Of a DNA stretch of 64,000 nucleotides, positions 1-9,110 are shown one piece after another. The stretch is from Telmatospirillum sp. (GTDB taxonomy: Bacteria > Pseudomonadota > Alphaproteobacteria > Rhodospirillales > Magnetospirillaceae). The notes beneath the pieces were generated by a model. It worked only from the letters and a program-made list of their open reading frames with translations, ran no database searches and was not told the DNA's origin. The stretch spans positions 1 to 64,000 of the forward strand of contig WASQ01000042.1 of the NCBI GenBank assembly GCA_009712185.1, given 5' to 3'. Positions within the stretch are counted from its first letter, which is position 1; each line of letters opens with the position of its first letter. The position numbers and the translations under genes were made by a program.

Positions 1-532
1 CACGATGGTCGCGAAGGCCATGGGGGCGTCACAGATCATCACCACCGTCGGCTCGACCTCCCACCGGGAGGCCAGCCTGGCCCTGGGCGCGAATGTCGCG
101 ATCCTTTATCGGGACGAGGATTTTGCGGCGGCGGTCCAAAAGGCGACCGACGGCAGAGGCGTCGACGTCATCCTCGACATCATTGCCGGGGATTATGTGG
201 CCCGCAATTTCCAGGCGGCCGCCATGGAAGGCCGTATTCTCCAGGTCAGCGCGCTCAAGGGGGCCGCAAAGGATCTCGACCTGTGGCCGATGATCGGCAA
301 ACATCTGACTCTTATCGGCTCAACCCTTCGCCCGCGCAGCAACAAGGAAAAGGCGGCGATCATCGCCGAAATGGAGCAGCGGCTGTGGCCCCATATCGAA
401 GCGGGACGCGTGCGTCCGCAGATTGACAGAACCTTCGCGCTCAGGGCGGCGCGCGACGCCCACGAATTGATCGACTCCGGCACGCATATGGGCAAGATCG
501 TCCTGACAACCGACGCCCTTGTCCGTGTGTGA
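1..532 (+). CDS. NAD(P)H quinone oxidoreductase, zinc-independent MDR family (3' part only)
   Basis: The gene is cut by the left edge: the frame is open from base 2 and its first residues (TMVAKAMGA) match the interior of the nucleotide-binding fold of PIG3/QOR-type medium-chain reductases, not a start. What remains is about 177 codons, covering the second half of the Rossmann domain (GRGVDVILDIIAGD, then GRILQVSALKG) and the C-terminal catalytic-domain strand ending HMGKIVL. Family members reduce quinones or enones with NADPH in the cytoplasm. The substrate cannot be read from the sequence. A GC-rich hairpin follows the stop. Family assignment is firm; the specific enzyme name is not. Confidence 0.88.
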   Translation, partial: TMVAKAMGASQIITTVGSTSHREASLALGANVAILYRDEDFAAAVQKATDGRGVDVILDIIAGDYVARNFQAAAMEGRILQVSALKGAAKDLDLWPMIGKHLTLIGSTLRPRSNKEKAAIIAEMEQRLWPHIEAGRVRPQIDRTFALRAARDAHELIDSGTHMGKIVLTTDALVRV

Positions 533-554
533 CGGTTAGGGTCCCTGCAAGAGG

Positions 555-578
555 GGGCGGCCCCGTTTCCGGCCGCCC
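555..578 (+). terminator. GC-rich stem-loop after the quinone oxidoreductase
   Basis: Perfect 8-bp stem GGGCGGCC (555-562) / GGCCGCCC (571-578) with an 8-nt loop, 23 nt after the stop. Only three T residues follow, at 583-585, so this is a weak intrinsic terminator or a transcript-end stabiliser. Confidence 0.5.
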
Positions 579-701
579 GGCCTTTGGCGCCCCTGGGTTG
601 CGCTTACGGGGACTACCCGCCCATAAGCATCGATGAAAGGCCCCGGATCGCAACATATTCGGGAATGCCAGACCTTCCGCCGGGCCGCCACCCGATTGGG
701 A

Positions 702-727
702 TTGACATTCTGCCATGGTAGTATACC
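702..727 (+). promoter_or_regulatory. Candidate promoter with inverted-repeat operator for the GntR gene
   Basis: TTGACA (702-707) is followed by an inverted repeat GGTA-GTA-TACC (717-727) that contains a TATACC (-10-like, 722-727), although the spacer of 14 bp is short. A GGT-N5-ACC dyad is the type of site used by FadR/FCD-class GntR regulators. Its position just before gntR suggests autoregulation. Inferred from sequence only. Confidence 0.4.
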
Positions 728-775
728 TTCATTCGGAAATGAGGCTTGAATCCAACCAGTAGTTTTAATCCCATC

Positions 776-1522
776 ATGCCGCTGGCCGGCATGACATCCA
801 AGAGTCCGATGGCGATGGCAATCTCCCCTTCTCATAAACATCTCCGGCTGTCGGCACAGGTGTTCGAGACCATCCGGGAAGAAATTGTCAGTGGCGCGCT
901 TGCGCCCAAAACCCAGATTTCCGAAGCGGAATTGTCCGAACGTCTCGGTGTCAGCCGAACCCCGGTGCGCGAGGCGCTGATCAAACTGGCGGAAGACGGA
1001 CTGGTGCAGATCGTCCCCCAGGTCGGCACCTTCGTCGCCCCGATCTCCGTCGAATCGGTCAAAGAGGCACAGTTCATCCGCGAGCAGCTCGAATGCGCGC
1101 TGGTGGTGGAGGCCGCAAGACGGGCCGACCCGGCCACGTTGCGCCGCCTCAAGGACAATCTGGCGGAACAGAATGACGCCGCCCGCGACAACGACTGGGA
1201 CCGCTTTTACGAGCTGGACGAGGCGTTCCACGGGATCCTGGCCGGGGTTGCGGGCCACCCGACGGTCTGGAAAGTGATCCAGCAGTCGAAGGTCCATATG
1301 GACCGCGTGCGCCATGTCAGCTTCCGCATTCCCGATCATATGGCGCAGTTGATCTCGCAGCACACCGCCATCATCGACGCGGTGTCCAGGGGTAACGGCC
1401 CGGATGCTCAGGCGTCGCTGCGCCATCATTTGCGCGAAATCCTGGCCACGCTCGAAAAACTGGGGCTGGCCGAGGTGGCGGACGGCGCCACCGCCCCCCG
1501 TCCAAGAGACCTCCGCGCCTGA
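776..1522 (+). CDS. GntR family transcriptional regulator, FadR/FCD subclass
   Basis: An N-terminal winged helix ([23 protein letters not shown]) is followed by an all-helical FCD ligand domain with conserved acidic and His residues ([10 protein letters not shown]; the HTAIIDAV stretch). That is the architecture of regulators that sense sugar acids or other carboxylates. It lies about 80 nt upstream of uxuA in the same direction, so it probably controls the hexuronate genes. The start is uncertain. In-frame candidates are TTG746, ATG776, ATG791 and ATG809; AAGAG before 809 is the best ribosome-binding match. ATG776 is used here as a compromise. Confidence 0.87.
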   Translation: MPLAGMTSKSPMAMAISPSHKHLRLSAQVFETIREEIVSGALAPKTQISEAELSERLGVSRTPVREALIKLAEDGLVQIVPQVGTFVAPISVESVKEAQFIREQLECALVVEAARRADPATLRRLKDNLAEQNDAARDNDWDRFYELDEAFHGILAGVAGHPTVWKVIQQSKVHMDRVRHVSFRIPDHMAQLISQHTAIIDAVSRGNGPDAQASLRHHLREILATLEKLGLAEVADGATAPRPRDLRA

Positions 1523-1604
1523 CGCGGGGCCACCCCGCCCCCTCTTGCCGGAAAAAAAGGACACGGGCCCGCCGGCCCGATCCGAACACGAAGGAGACAT
1601 GACG

Positions 1605-2663
1605 ATGAAGATGACTTTCCGCTGGTACGGCGACAGCGATCCCGTGACCCTGGATTATATCCGCCAGATCCCGGGAATGGACGGGATCGTCTCGGCCGTT
1701 TATGACGTTCCCGTCGGCGACGTCTGGCCGGTTGAGAAGATCAAGGCGCTGAAAGCCAAGATCGAGTCCCACGGCCTCAGATTCGACGTCATCGAGAGCG
1801 TTCCGGTCCACGAGGACATCAAGCTCGGCAAACCCTCCCGCGACCGGCTGATCGCCAATTACGCCCAGACGCTGCGCAATCTTGCCGCCTGTGGCCTCAA
1901 GGTCGTCTGCTACAATTTCATGCCCGTGTTCGACTGGACCCGGACCACACTGGAGATGGAGCTTCCGGATGGCTCCACCACGCTGGGTTTTGACGTCGCG
2001 ACCGTCAACAAGATCGACCCCAATGCCGGCATTTCCCTGCCCGGCTGGGACGCGAGCTACAAGCCCGACGAGTTGAAGTCGCTCCTGTCCGAATATTCCA
2101 AGGTCACCGAGGACGTGCTCTGGAGCAATCTGGAATACTTCCTGAAGGGCGTCATTCCGACGGCGGTCGAGGCCGGCATCAAGATGGCAATCCATCCGGA
2201 CGATCCGCCGCGCCCGATTTTCGGCCTGCCGCGCATCGTCAAGAACCGGGAGGACCTGAAACGGCTTCTGTCCATCGTCGATGTGCCGGAAAACGGCCTG
2301 ACTCTCTGTTCCGGGTCGCTCGGCGCCGATTGCAAGAACGATATCGTCGCCCTTGTGCGTGAGTTCGCCGGCCAGGGACGAATCCATTTCGCCCATCTGC
2401 GCAATGTCAAAGTGACCGAGCAGGGCGATTTCTACGAAACCGGTCATCGCTCCGAAGACGGCTCGCTCGACATGGGCGAGATCGTCCGCGCGTACTACGA
2501 AGCCGGTTTCACGGGCTATGTCCGGCCCGATCATGGCCGGATGATCTGGGGCGAGACCGGCAAGCCGGGATACGGTCTCTATGACCGGGCGCTGGGCGCC
2601 GTTTATCTCAATGGCCTGTGGGAAGGCATCGCCAAGGGAAAAGCATCGGGGAAAGCAGCATGA
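1605..2663 (+). CDS. uxuA: D-mannonate dehydratase
   Basis: Converts D-mannonate to 2-keto-3-deoxygluconate in glucuronate degradation, a metal-dependent TIM-barrel enzyme in the cytoplasm. The N-terminus ([20 protein letters not shown]) and the metal-site segments ([40 protein letters not shown]) are typical of UxuA. Length, about 352 aa, fits the short form of the family. ATG1599, ATG1605 and ATG1611 are all in frame. AAGGAGA at 1591-1597 leaves only 1 nt before ATG1599 but 7 nt before ATG1605, so 1605 is preferred. Its stop overlaps the next start by ATGA, indicating translational coupling. Confidence 0.95.
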   Translation: MKMTFRWYGDSDPVTLDYIRQIPGMDGIVSAVYDVPVGDVWPVEKIKALKAKIESHGLRFDVIESVPVHEDIKLGKPSRDRLIANYAQTLRNLAACGLKVVCYNFMPVFDWTRTTLEMELPDGSTTLGFDVATVNKIDPNAGISLPGWDASYKPDELKSLLSEYSKVTEDVLWSNLEYFLKGVIPTAVEAGIKMAIHPDDPPRPIFGLPRIVKNREDLKRLLSIVDVPENGLTLCSGSLGADCKNDIVALVREFAGQGRIHFAHLRNVKVTEQGDFYETGHRSEDGSLDMGEIVRAYYEAGFTGYVRPDHGRMIWGETGKPGYGLYDRALGAVYLNGLWEGIAKGKASGKAA

Positions 2664-3514
2664 CCATTCCGTTTCATATCGATCTGTCCGGACGTGTCGC
2701 GGTTGTCACCGGCGGCGGCGGAGTCCTGTGTTCGCAACTGGCCGCCGCGCTGGCCGAGTGCGGCGCCAAGGTCGCCATTCTCGATCTGAACCGCGACGCC
2801 GCGGAAAAGGCGGCGGCGGATCTCAGGGCCAAAGGCTTCCAGGCCCAGGGATTTGCGGCCAATGTTCTGGAGCGGGCGTCCCTGGAAGCGGCCGCCGCCG
2901 AGGTCGCCAAGGCGTTCGGCCCTTGCGATCTGCTGCTGAACGGCGCGGGCGGGAACCACCCGAAAGGCACCACCTCCAAGGAGTGGCTGGAAGAGGCCGA
3001 TCTTTCCGATCCGTCGCTGACCACCTTCTTTGACCTAGATCCCAAGGGCGTCGAGTTCGTGTTCAACCTGAACTTCCTTGGAACCCTGATCCCGTCGCAG
3101 GTGTTCGCCCGTCAGATGATCGGTCGCAAGGGCTGTTCCATCATCAATATCTCGTCGATGAACGCCTTCTGTCCGCTCACCAAGATCCCGGCCTACAGCG
3201 GTGCCAAAGCCGCCGTCAGCAACTTCACGCAGTGGTTGGCCGTGCATTTCGCCAAGGTCGGCATCCGGGTCAACGCCCTGGCGCCGGGCTTTTTCCTGAC
3301 CAACCAGAATCACAAGCTGCTGATCGACGAGGCCTCCGGCGAGTTCACGGCGCGCGCGCGCAAAATCATCGATCACACGCCGATGGGCCGTTTCGGCGAA
3401 GCGGAAGAGCTGGTTGGCACCCTGTTGTGGCTGGTCAGCAACGAGGCGTCCGGTTTCGTCAACGGCGTCGTCGTGCCCATCGATGGCGGTTTTGCCGCCT
3501 ATTCCGGAGTCTGA
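2660..3514 (+). CDS. SDR family oxidoreductase, probable D-mannonate oxidoreductase (UxuB-like)
   Basis: 284-aa short-chain dehydrogenase with the NAD(P) motif TGGGGVL near residue 13, NGAGG in the middle, a catalytic Ser in [10 protein letters not shown] and the YSGAK catalytic Tyr/Lys. The insertion around [10 protein letters not shown] is characteristic of fructuronate/mannonate SDRs annotated beside uxuA. It would interconvert fructuronate and mannonate, feeding the dehydratase. The ATG overlaps the uxuA stop (ATGA), and a strong terminator follows, closing the gntR-uxuA-SDR transcription unit. The substrate is inferred from context and family resemblance. Confidence 0.88.
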   Translation: MTIPFHIDLSGRVAVVTGGGGVLCSQLAAALAECGAKVAILDLNRDAAEKAAADLRAKGFQAQGFAANVLERASLEAAAAEVAKAFGPCDLLLNGAGGNHPKGTTSKEWLEEADLSDPSLTTFFDLDPKGVEFVFNLNFLGTLIPSQVFARQMIGRKGCSIINISSMNAFCPLTKIPAYSGAKAAVSNFTQWLAVHFAKVGIRVNALAPGFFLTNQNHKLLIDEASGEFTARARKIIDHTPMGRFGEAEELVGTLLWLVSNEASGFVNGVVVPIDGGFAAYSGV

Positions 3515-3574
3515 GACCGTTGGGACGGGTCCCGCAGGGTCCGTCCCATCCGATCGGACACGGATTTTCTCCCA

Positions 3575-3608
3575 CCCTCCCGCCGTTCTGGCGGGAGGGC
3601 TTTTTTTT
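3575..3608 (+). terminator. Rho-independent terminator of the uxu operon
   Basis: Perfect 10-bp stem CCCTCCCGCC / GGCGGGAGGG with loop GTTCT, then C and eight T. A smaller hairpin GGGACGG (3522-3528) / CCGTCCC (3541-3547) precedes it. Confidence 0.95.
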
Positions 3609-3660
3609 AGGGGAATGGCCGGAGGAGACGCCGGCCGGGAGCCCGCTCGCGGCGCCCCGG

Positions 3661-4536
3661 TCAGATCAGTCCGGACAGATCCAGCCGTCCGTCCGCCATC
3701 GGCGGACAATAGTAGTAGCCGCCCGTTTCGGCGGCGGTAAACCGAAGCAGCGCATCGGTCCGACCGTCGATCAGACCGCACATCCGGTGCAACACCCGTT
3801 CCACGATATCGAGGTCGTTGACGAAGGCGACGAATTGAAGACCGTGCGTCCGCAGATCTCCCCACGGCATGGAACGGCGCACCATGAAGGCCGGTTCGTC
3901 ATAGCCTTCCTGATCCGTGCGCCTGACATGCGAGGTCTCCGGAGCCTCCTCCATCTCCTCATTGTCGGCGTAACGCCGTCCGATCACATCGTCGCGTTCC
4001 GCCTCTGACAGCCGCGAGAAACGGCTCCGGTAATGGACGTAGCGTTGAACCAGGGCGAAAGATCCCCCTGCCCGGGCACCATCGGCGATCAGGGCCGTCG
4101 CGGCGGCATCATCGCCTTCTGGATTGGCCGTGCCGTCCTTGTAGCCAGTAAGATCGCGACCGTCGCGGTAACGGAACAAAGGCAGGGATTCGACCAGGGC
4201 GAAGGGGCCGCGCAATTGCCGCTCCAGACTTTCCGCACGGGCGAATGCCTCACCCGGCGTCGCATCCATGACATAGGCCCAGAGGGCGTTCTGGGTCGAC
4301 GGCATGGTGATCGAGCCCGCGATCTCGGGAAACGGCCGCAGCCCGTCAACCCTGCGCTCCAGGGCCGCGACAAGCGGCGCCCCGATCCCGATAATCGCCC
4401 CCGCGGGGTCCAGCGTGGCCAGCGCGGCCAGCGCCTCACGGGGATCCCCGGAAAGCGTCCATTCGAGGCTGTGTCCGGCCACGGCCCCTTCGACAAACAA
4501 GCCCGGCTGGGCCAGCGCGATTGCCTTTTTCTCCAT
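3661..4536 (-). CDS. Dyp-type heme peroxidase
   Basis: 291-aa dye-decolorizing peroxidase, resembling the B-class YfeX type. The hallmark GxxDG motif is GYKDG at residues 131-135, with catalytic Asp134. A likely proximal heme-ligand His lies at residue 203 in SHVRR. The C-terminal ferredoxin-like half ends LRFTAAETGGYYYCPP. It oxidises phenolic or porphyrin substrates with H2O2. No signal peptide is visible and no encapsulin gene is adjacent, so it is probably cytoplasmic. Transcribed alone, convergent with the uxu operon; the uxu terminator ends 53 bp from its stop. Confidence 0.94.
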   Translation of the reverse strand: MEKKAIALAQPGLFVEGAVAGHSLEWTLSGDPREALAALATLDPAGAIIGIGAPLVAALERRVDGLRPFPEIAGSITMPSTQNALWAYVMDATPGEAFARAESLERQLRGPFALVESLPLFRYRDGRDLTGYKDGTANPEGDDAAATALIADGARAGGSFALVQRYVHYRSRFSRLSEAERDDVIGRRYADNEEMEEAPETSHVRRTDQEGYDEPAFMVRRSMPWGDLRTHGLQFVAFVNDLDIVERVLHRMCGLIDGRTDALLRFTAAETGGYYYCPPMADGRLDLSGLI

Positions 4537-5206
4537 GAGTTCCTATTCCCTTGCCGGCACCCGTCCGGATCGGATGATCCCGCGTCGGTACCGCCATCCT
4601 CAACCATCCCGACCGGGACGGCGCCCCGGAATGCCCGGGGACTGTTTGCGCATGCAATCTGAAAGCGTTGACCATATCAAGCGACAATTTGGCCGGAACA
4701 GCCCGACACACCCCGGCGGACGGCCTTTTCCGGCGAGAGCGGCCGCCTCACCGTCGCCGCCGGAGGCTGTCTCTCTCAAACGTCCCGGTTTCCGGGACAA
4801 TCAGGTGGGCCAGATCGTCAGGGTCGGCCTGGGAAACGTGCACCAGTGAACGCTTTTTTCGCGATAGGATTTTCGAACTACAAGGCATGCAGCGACTAAG
4901 GCCGGACGGATGGCTCGCTCTCCGCATGTCAGAGGACGATATGCGAAGGTCCGACTTTGCACCATTTTCCGCTCCGACGCCGGGCAAGCCTCACCCCCAT
5001 CGTCGGATTCCCGGCATGCCGGTTGCCCTCCCCGACGGTCTGGCCGTCCCGGCCGGCATATCCCGCGTCAACCAGCGGCCTGGATGTGGCGTCCGATTTG
5101 CCCTAGAGTCGGGCGCCTTCCGATGTGGACGCGCCCGCGTCCGCAGACTGTCCAGCCGGGCGGCGTTCACGCAATGTCAACCATTTCCGGTTCAGGTTTA
5201 TTTCCC
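4537..5206. other. Gene-poor interval of about 670 bp
   Basis: Lies between the divergent peroxidase and mazG genes. Open frames here have poor ribosome-binding sites and no recognisable motifs. The only structure noted is a short hairpin GTCCCGG-TTT-CCGGGAC at 4782-4798. It may hold promoters for both flanking genes. Confidence 0.5.
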
Positions 5207-6031
5207 ATGTCCACCTTTTCCACGTCCGCCCCGTCATCCGAAGAAAGCGCCATCAACCGCCTGCTTGCCATCATGGCGCGGCTGCGGGACCGCAATGGCG
5301 GCTGTCCCTGGGATCTTGAGCAGACCTTCGCAACCATCGCCCCACACACGATCGAGGAGGCCTATGAGGTTGTCGAGGCGATTGAGGACGGAGACAAGGA
5401 CCATCTGAAAGACGAGCTGGGCGACCTTTTGTTTCAAGTTGTTTTCTACGCCCAGATGGCGCGCGAAGAGGGAAGCTTCGACTTCCGCGACGTCGTCGAG
5501 GCGATCTGCGACAAAATGGAACGGCGTCACCCGCATGTTTTCGGCGACCGTACCGTGAAGGACGCCGCTCAGCAGACCGTCCAGTGGGAAGCGCAGAAGG
5601 CGGAGGAACGCCGGCAGGAGCATGTCCTTGGCGCGCCGAGCGCGCTGGACGGCGTCTCGAAGACCCTCCCCGCCCAGACTCGCGCTCTCAAGCTGCAAGC
5701 CCGGGCCGGGCGGGTCGGCTTCGACTGGCCCGAGGCCGCACAGGTTCTGGACAAGATCGAGGAGGAGCTGGCCGAGGTCCGCGCCGAGATGGTCGCCGGC
5801 AGCGGACACGATCGTCTGGAGGACGAGGTCGGAGATCTGCTGTTCGCCTGCGTCAATCTTGCCCGGAAGCTGAAAGTCGATCCTGAGACGGCCCTCAGGC
5901 GGGGCAATCGCAAGTTTGAGCGGCGCTTTCGCCATATCGAAACGGCATTGGCCGCGGATGGCCGCACCCCCTCCGGCGCGACGCTGGAGGAAATGGAACA
6001 ATTGTGGGTGGCCGCCAAATCGCTGGAATGA
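5207..6031 (+). CDS. mazG: Nucleoside triphosphate pyrophosphohydrolase MazG
   Basis: Two tandem all-alpha MazG domains hydrolyse NTPs to NMP and PPi, a house-cleaning and stringent-response modulating role. The first domain has CPWDLEQTFATI, then the metal-binding EEAYEVVEAI and KDELGDLLFQVVFYAQM. The second has EEELAEVRAEM and EDEVGDLLFACVNLARKL, both with the EExxE/ExxD metal ligands. Length, 274 aa, fits E. coli MazG at about 263. Start chosen at ATG5207, just before the conserved INRLLAIMARLRD; in-frame ATG5174 is an alternative. A lipoprotein gene follows after 20 nt. Confidence 0.95.
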   Translation: MSTFSTSAPSSEESAINRLLAIMARLRDRNGGCPWDLEQTFATIAPHTIEEAYEVVEAIEDGDKDHLKDELGDLLFQVVFYAQMAREEGSFDFRDVVEAICDKMERRHPHVFGDRTVKDAAQQTVQWEAQKAEERRQEHVLGAPSALDGVSKTLPAQTRALKLQARAGRVGFDWPEAAQVLDKIEEELAEVRAEMVAGSGHDRLEDEVGDLLFACVNLARKLKVDPETALRRGNRKFERRFRHIETALAADGRTPSGATLEEMEQLWVAAKSLE

Positions 6032-6051
6032 GGACAATAAGGGAGGTGATC

Positions 6052-6717
6052 ATGAGGCGGATTTTCGCGGACCGGCTGCGGGCACTTCCCCCCGGCCGTC
6101 TGCTGACACTGGCCGGCTGCCTTCTGGGGCTTGCCGCCCTGGCGGCCTGTTACGTGCCGGACAATTTCAAGTCCGAAATCCGGCTGGGCGCCACCGGCGA
6201 TTATGCCGTCTCCTTTTATGGCGATCTGGTGTGGGCACCCCTGTTCCGCGACATCCAGGAAAACAGGCTGTCACCGCAGGATGCCGACAAGAAAGTTTCC
6301 GAGATCGAGCAGGATTTGCGCCGGGACTCCCATTTCAAGGCGATCCAGTCCCTGGGCAAAGGCCGCTTCAAGGTTGCCTATGAACGCGAAGGACATCTGG
6401 CCGCGACCGACATGGTCACCTTCGTGCGGCGCAACGCGATCATCATCCAGATTACCGCCAAACAGGATGGCACCGTCGTTGTCAACGGCAATACCATGAA
6501 GCCGACCGATGCGCAGGAAGCCGCCAATGTCGGCCTCAATGTCCAGGGTGAGTTCCGCATTATCGCCGATGGCCCGGTCAAGGAACACAATGCGTCAGAC
6601 GTCAAACCGTTCGGTCGCTACCGGGTGTATATCTGGACCATCCAGAACGCGTTTTCGCCGTCGCCGCATTTCGTCATGCAGCGCGAGGGCGCGTGGCCGA
6701 AACCCCAGGGGCAATGA
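6052..6717 (+). CDS. Uncharacterised lipoprotein
   Basis: 221 aa. The start is decided by an excellent ribosome-binding site, GGGAGGTGAT, directly before ATG6052. The N-terminus is a type II signal: basic residues, a hydrophobic stretch and the lipobox LAAC with Cys33. The mature part has no motif I recognise. It is a mixed alpha/beta protein with FKAIQSLGKGRFKVAYEREG and a C-terminal YRVYIWTIQNAF segment. Probably attached to a membrane facing the periplasm. It may be cotranscribed with mazG (20-nt gap), but the functions look unrelated. Confidence 0.85.
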   Translation: MRRIFADRLRALPPGRLLTLAGCLLGLAALAACYVPDNFKSEIRLGATGDYAVSFYGDLVWAPLFRDIQENRLSPQDADKKVSEIEQDLRRDSHFKAIQSLGKGRFKVAYEREGHLAATDMVTFVRRNAIIIQITAKQDGTVVVNGNTMKPTDAQEAANVGLNVQGEFRIIADGPVKEHNASDVKPFGRYRVYIWTIQNAFSPSPHFVMQREGAWPKPQGQ

Positions 6718-6752
6718 CCGGGGACCAACTCTTGTCGCCACCCGCGCATTGA

Positions 6753-6911
6753 CTCAAACAAAAGAATCGCGAAGAAGGTCGATACACTTGAGCCAGTGCG
6801 GCGTTTGAGCATTGAAAAAGCGGAGCTTTTCCGCTTGCGCAGAGTGTCCCTATCCTGAACCTTTTGAATGAGTGAGTGCGCGAAAGCGCGGGCGAGGCGT
6901 CGCAGGACGCC
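6753..6911. repeat. Array of inverted repeats/hairpins in an intergenic region
   Basis: Between the lipoprotein stop (6717) and the SDR start (7002) lie, in order: a dyad CTCAAAC (6753-6759) / GTTTGAG (6803-6809); a hairpin AAGCGGA (6818-6824) / TCCGCTT (6830-6836); a GCGC-GAAA-GCGC hairpin (6878-6889) with a GNRA-type loop; and GGCGTC-GCAG-GACGCC (6896-6911). The last three are perfect stems. No reading frame with coding character covers them. It could be a dispersed repeat or a structured RNA; function unknown. Confidence 0.55.
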
Positions 6912-7001
6912 CCCCAGTCGACCGAATAGGAATGGTGAAGGCCCCGGAGCCTCAACAAGCCGGCCCGGGCTGAACAGCTTTCCCTGATCACAGGAGAAAA
7001 A

Positions 7002-7772
7002 ATGACCGACCTGTCCACCGCCACAGTCCTGATCACCGGCGCCACCTCCGGTTTTGGTGCCGCCTCCGCCCGCCGTTTCGCCGCAGACGGGGCCCGGCTG
7101 GTTCTTTTGGGGCGCCGGACCGACCGCCTCGACGCCCTGAAGGCGGAGCTCAAGGTCCCGGTGCACACGCTGGCCCTTGACGTGCGCGACCGCGACGCCG
7201 TGGTCGCGGCGATTGCGGGATTGCCGGCGGATTTCGGCGCCGTCGACGTTCTCGTCAACAATGCCGGCCTCGCCCTCGGCCTCGAAATGGCACCCGGCAC
7301 CAATCTGGACGACTGGGACGCCATGGTCGACACCAACGTCAAGGGAGTGATGTATTGCACGCGCGCGGTGCTTCCCGGCATGGTGGAACGCAAGCGCGGC
7401 CATATCATCAATCTGGGATCGGTGGCGGGCACCTATCCCTATCCGGGCGGCAATGTTTATGGCGCCACCAAGGCCTTCGTCGAGCAGTTTTCGCTCAATC
7501 TGCGTGCCGACCTGTTGGGAACCAAGGTCCGTGTCACCAATCTGCGGCCCGGGATGTGCGAAACCGAATTCTCGGTCGTCCGCTTCAAGGGCGATTCCGC
7601 CAAAGCCGGGACTGTCTATGCCGGCATGAAGCCGCTGTCGGCGGATGACATTGCGGAATGCATCCACTGGGTCGCGGCCCTGCCCGCCCATATGAATATC
7701 AACAGCCTGGAGATCATGCCCGTCGACCAAGCCTTTGCGCCGTTCAGCGTCCACCGCGAGACCGACGCCTGA
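7002..7772 (+). CDS. SDR family NAD(P)-dependent oxidoreductase (YdfG-like)
   Basis: 256 aa with TGATSGFG (cofactor loop, residues about 11-18), NNAG near residue 86, catalytic Ser in INLGSVAGTYPYPGGNVYGATK, and the YxxxK pair in YGATK. The C-terminal LPAHMNINSLEIMPVDQAF resembles the YdfG/serine-3-dehydrogenase group, which oxidises 3-hydroxy acids such as L-allo-threonine or 3-hydroxypropionate with NADP. CAGGAGAAAAA precedes the ATG. Transcribed alone, ending at a bidirectional terminator shared with the next gene. Substrate not determinable. Confidence 0.92.
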   Translation: MTDLSTATVLITGATSGFGAASARRFAADGARLVLLGRRTDRLDALKAELKVPVHTLALDVRDRDAVVAAIAGLPADFGAVDVLVNNAGLALGLEMAPGTNLDDWDAMVDTNVKGVMYCTRAVLPGMVERKRGHIINLGSVAGTYPYPGGNVYGATKAFVEQFSLNLRADLLGTKVRVTNLRPGMCETEFSVVRFKGDSAKAGTVYAGMKPLSADDIAECIHWVAALPAHMNINSLEIMPVDQAFAPFSVHRETDA

Positions 7773-7799
7773 ACCACACAGCCCCGGCCCCGGGAAAAA

Positions 7800-7838
7800 G
7801 GCCGGCCCGCGGCACGGAGGCGCCGCCGCGGGCCGGCC
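7800..7838 (-). terminator. Bidirectional terminator between convergent genes
   Basis: Perfect 14-bp arms GGCCGGCCCGCGGC (7800-7813) and GCCGCGGGCCGGCC (7825-7838), loop 11 nt. On the minus strand the stem is followed by TTTTT, so it terminates the phosphatase gene. On the plus strand it would stop the SDR transcript. Confidence 0.85.
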
Positions 7839-7839
7839 G

Positions 7840-8616
7840 TCAACACAGGATCAGGGGGCGCAACGCGTCCCAGCTCTGGCGGTCCGAGGCCAGAAGCAGC
7901 CCGGTCTGTCCGGGAAGCGGCCGATAGGCCTCGCCGCTCAACAGCGCGCCATGCCCGCCGGCCTCGGCATACATCAGGGTCCCCGCTGCGTGATCCCAGG
8001 GATGCAGGCGGTGGAAATAAGCAAACTGCAGTTCGTTGCCGCATAGCCCGAGATAGTCATGCGCGGCACTGCGCTGCCAGACCAGCGCCCCCACCGCTTC
8101 CGCCAGTCCGTCGCGGAACCGCGGACCGACCGAGCCGGTCATGGCACCAATCCCGCCTTCGGCACAGATCGACAGACGCCGTCCGTCCCGCCAGACTCCG
8201 CCCCCCAGTTCGGCCACGGTGACGACGTCCGGCAGAGGGTCGAGGATCCATCCCTGGACAGTCCGGCCACCGATCACCAGGGCCACGACCATCGCGAATT
8301 TCCGGCTTCCCTTCACGAAGTTCCCGGTTCCGTCGATCGGATCCAAAATCCAGATCGGCCCATCCGCCGACAACGACTCCAGCAGCCGGGGATTCTTCGC
8401 GACCGATTCCTCGCCCACCACCCTGGAACCGGGCAGCAGCGCGAGAAGTTCGCCGGTCAGCGCCTCCTCGGCCTCGGTGTCGGCAATGGTTACCAGATCC
8501 CCCGGGTTCTTTTCCCGGATCTCGCCATCGGCGAGACGGCGAAAGCGCGGCAGAACGATCCCGCGGGCGACGGATCGCATGATTTCGGTGACGGAGGCGA
8601 TCTCAATAGAAATCAT
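7840..8616 (-). CDS. Inositol monophosphatase family protein, probable histidinol-phosphatase
   Basis: 258 aa with all metal-site motifs of the IMPase fold: GEES (near residue 67), DPIDGTGNF (near residue 92) and WDHAAG (near residue 205). In alphaproteobacteria this subfamily commonly supplies histidinol-phosphatase (HisN); inositol or other sugar phosphates are alternatives. Its neighbours do not settle the substrate. The ribosome-binding site is weak, but the start at 8616 keeps the first helix of the fold (IASVTEIMRSVARG). A T-tailed terminator lies directly at its 3' end. Confidence 0.92.
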   Translation of the reverse strand: MISIEIASVTEIMRSVARGIVLPRFRRLADGEIREKNPGDLVTIADTEAEEALTGELLALLPGSRVVGEESVAKNPRLLESLSADGPIWILDPIDGTGNFVKGSRKFAMVVALVIGGRTVQGWILDPLPDVVTVAELGGGVWRDGRRLSICAEGGIGAMTGSVGPRFRDGLAEAVGALVWQRSAAHDYLGLCGNELQFAYFHRLHPWDHAAGTLMYAEAGGHGALLSGEAYRPLPGQTGLLLASDRQSWDALRPLILC

Positions 8617-8735
8617 GGGTTATATAAACCTTCAGTTGATTTTTCCCACAACCCTTGCGGCAGGTAAAGAGCTTTAAAGTTGGTCACCGGCGGACTAATC
8701 TCAGGTTACTCAAATTATAACCTAGGGGAAAATGG

Positions 8736-9110
8736 TTGAAATTTTTCAGCAGCCCTGCCGCCTTCATCACCTCTGTCATGCTTGCCATATTTGTCTTTGG
8801 CATCGGGCTGACCTCGCCGATCTGGTTCCTTCTGGATGGAAAACCTCCGGTCGATGCAATGAAGGCTGGCACCCCGATCACAATCGTTACAGCGATCGGC
8901 ATGGTGATCGTTTTGGTTTTAGGCGCCTACGCCCGGCGGCATCAACGATTCGATGAGGAGGCGCCGACTGACGTACCGTCGCAATCGATGGGATACCGGC
9001 ACAAGGACAAGATCGTCCACATCGTCACAATGGCCATGTTCATCGTTCCCTTTCTGACGATCATTGTCGGCATGCTGTTGAGAAAGGTCATCGACGGCGA
9101 CGGCCTGTGA
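8736..9110 (+). CDS. Small membrane protein, two predicted transmembrane segments
   Basis: 124 aa, unrecognised. Hydrophobic segments at about residues 10-32 (FITSVMLAIFVFGIG onward) and 48-64 (ITIVTAIGMVIVLVLGAY), with a third hydrophobic stretch at 96-113 (MAMFIVPFLTIIVGMLL), so two or three membrane spans. The start is a TTG at 8736, 6 nt after AGGGGA. ATG8732, 4 nt upstream, is in another frame and leads to a short frame without character. Divergent from the phosphatase, with an AGGTTA...TAACCT dyad near 8702-8723 in the shared upstream region. Confidence 0.7.
   Translation: MKFFSSPAAFITSVMLAIFVFGIGLTSPIWFLLDGKPPVDAMKAGTPITIVTAIGMVIVLVLGAYARRHQRFDEEAPTDVPSQSMGYRHKDKIVHIVTMAMFIVPFLTIIVGMLLRKVIDGDGL

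Noticed and set aside
4748-4987. 79-codon minus-strand frame in the peroxidase-mazG interval
   Set aside because: No motif and a poor start context; left as non-coding.
8732-8956. ATG-initiated 74-codon frame overlapping the small membrane gene
   Set aside because: The alternative frame from TTG8736 encodes coherent membrane helices and has the better-spaced AGGGGA.
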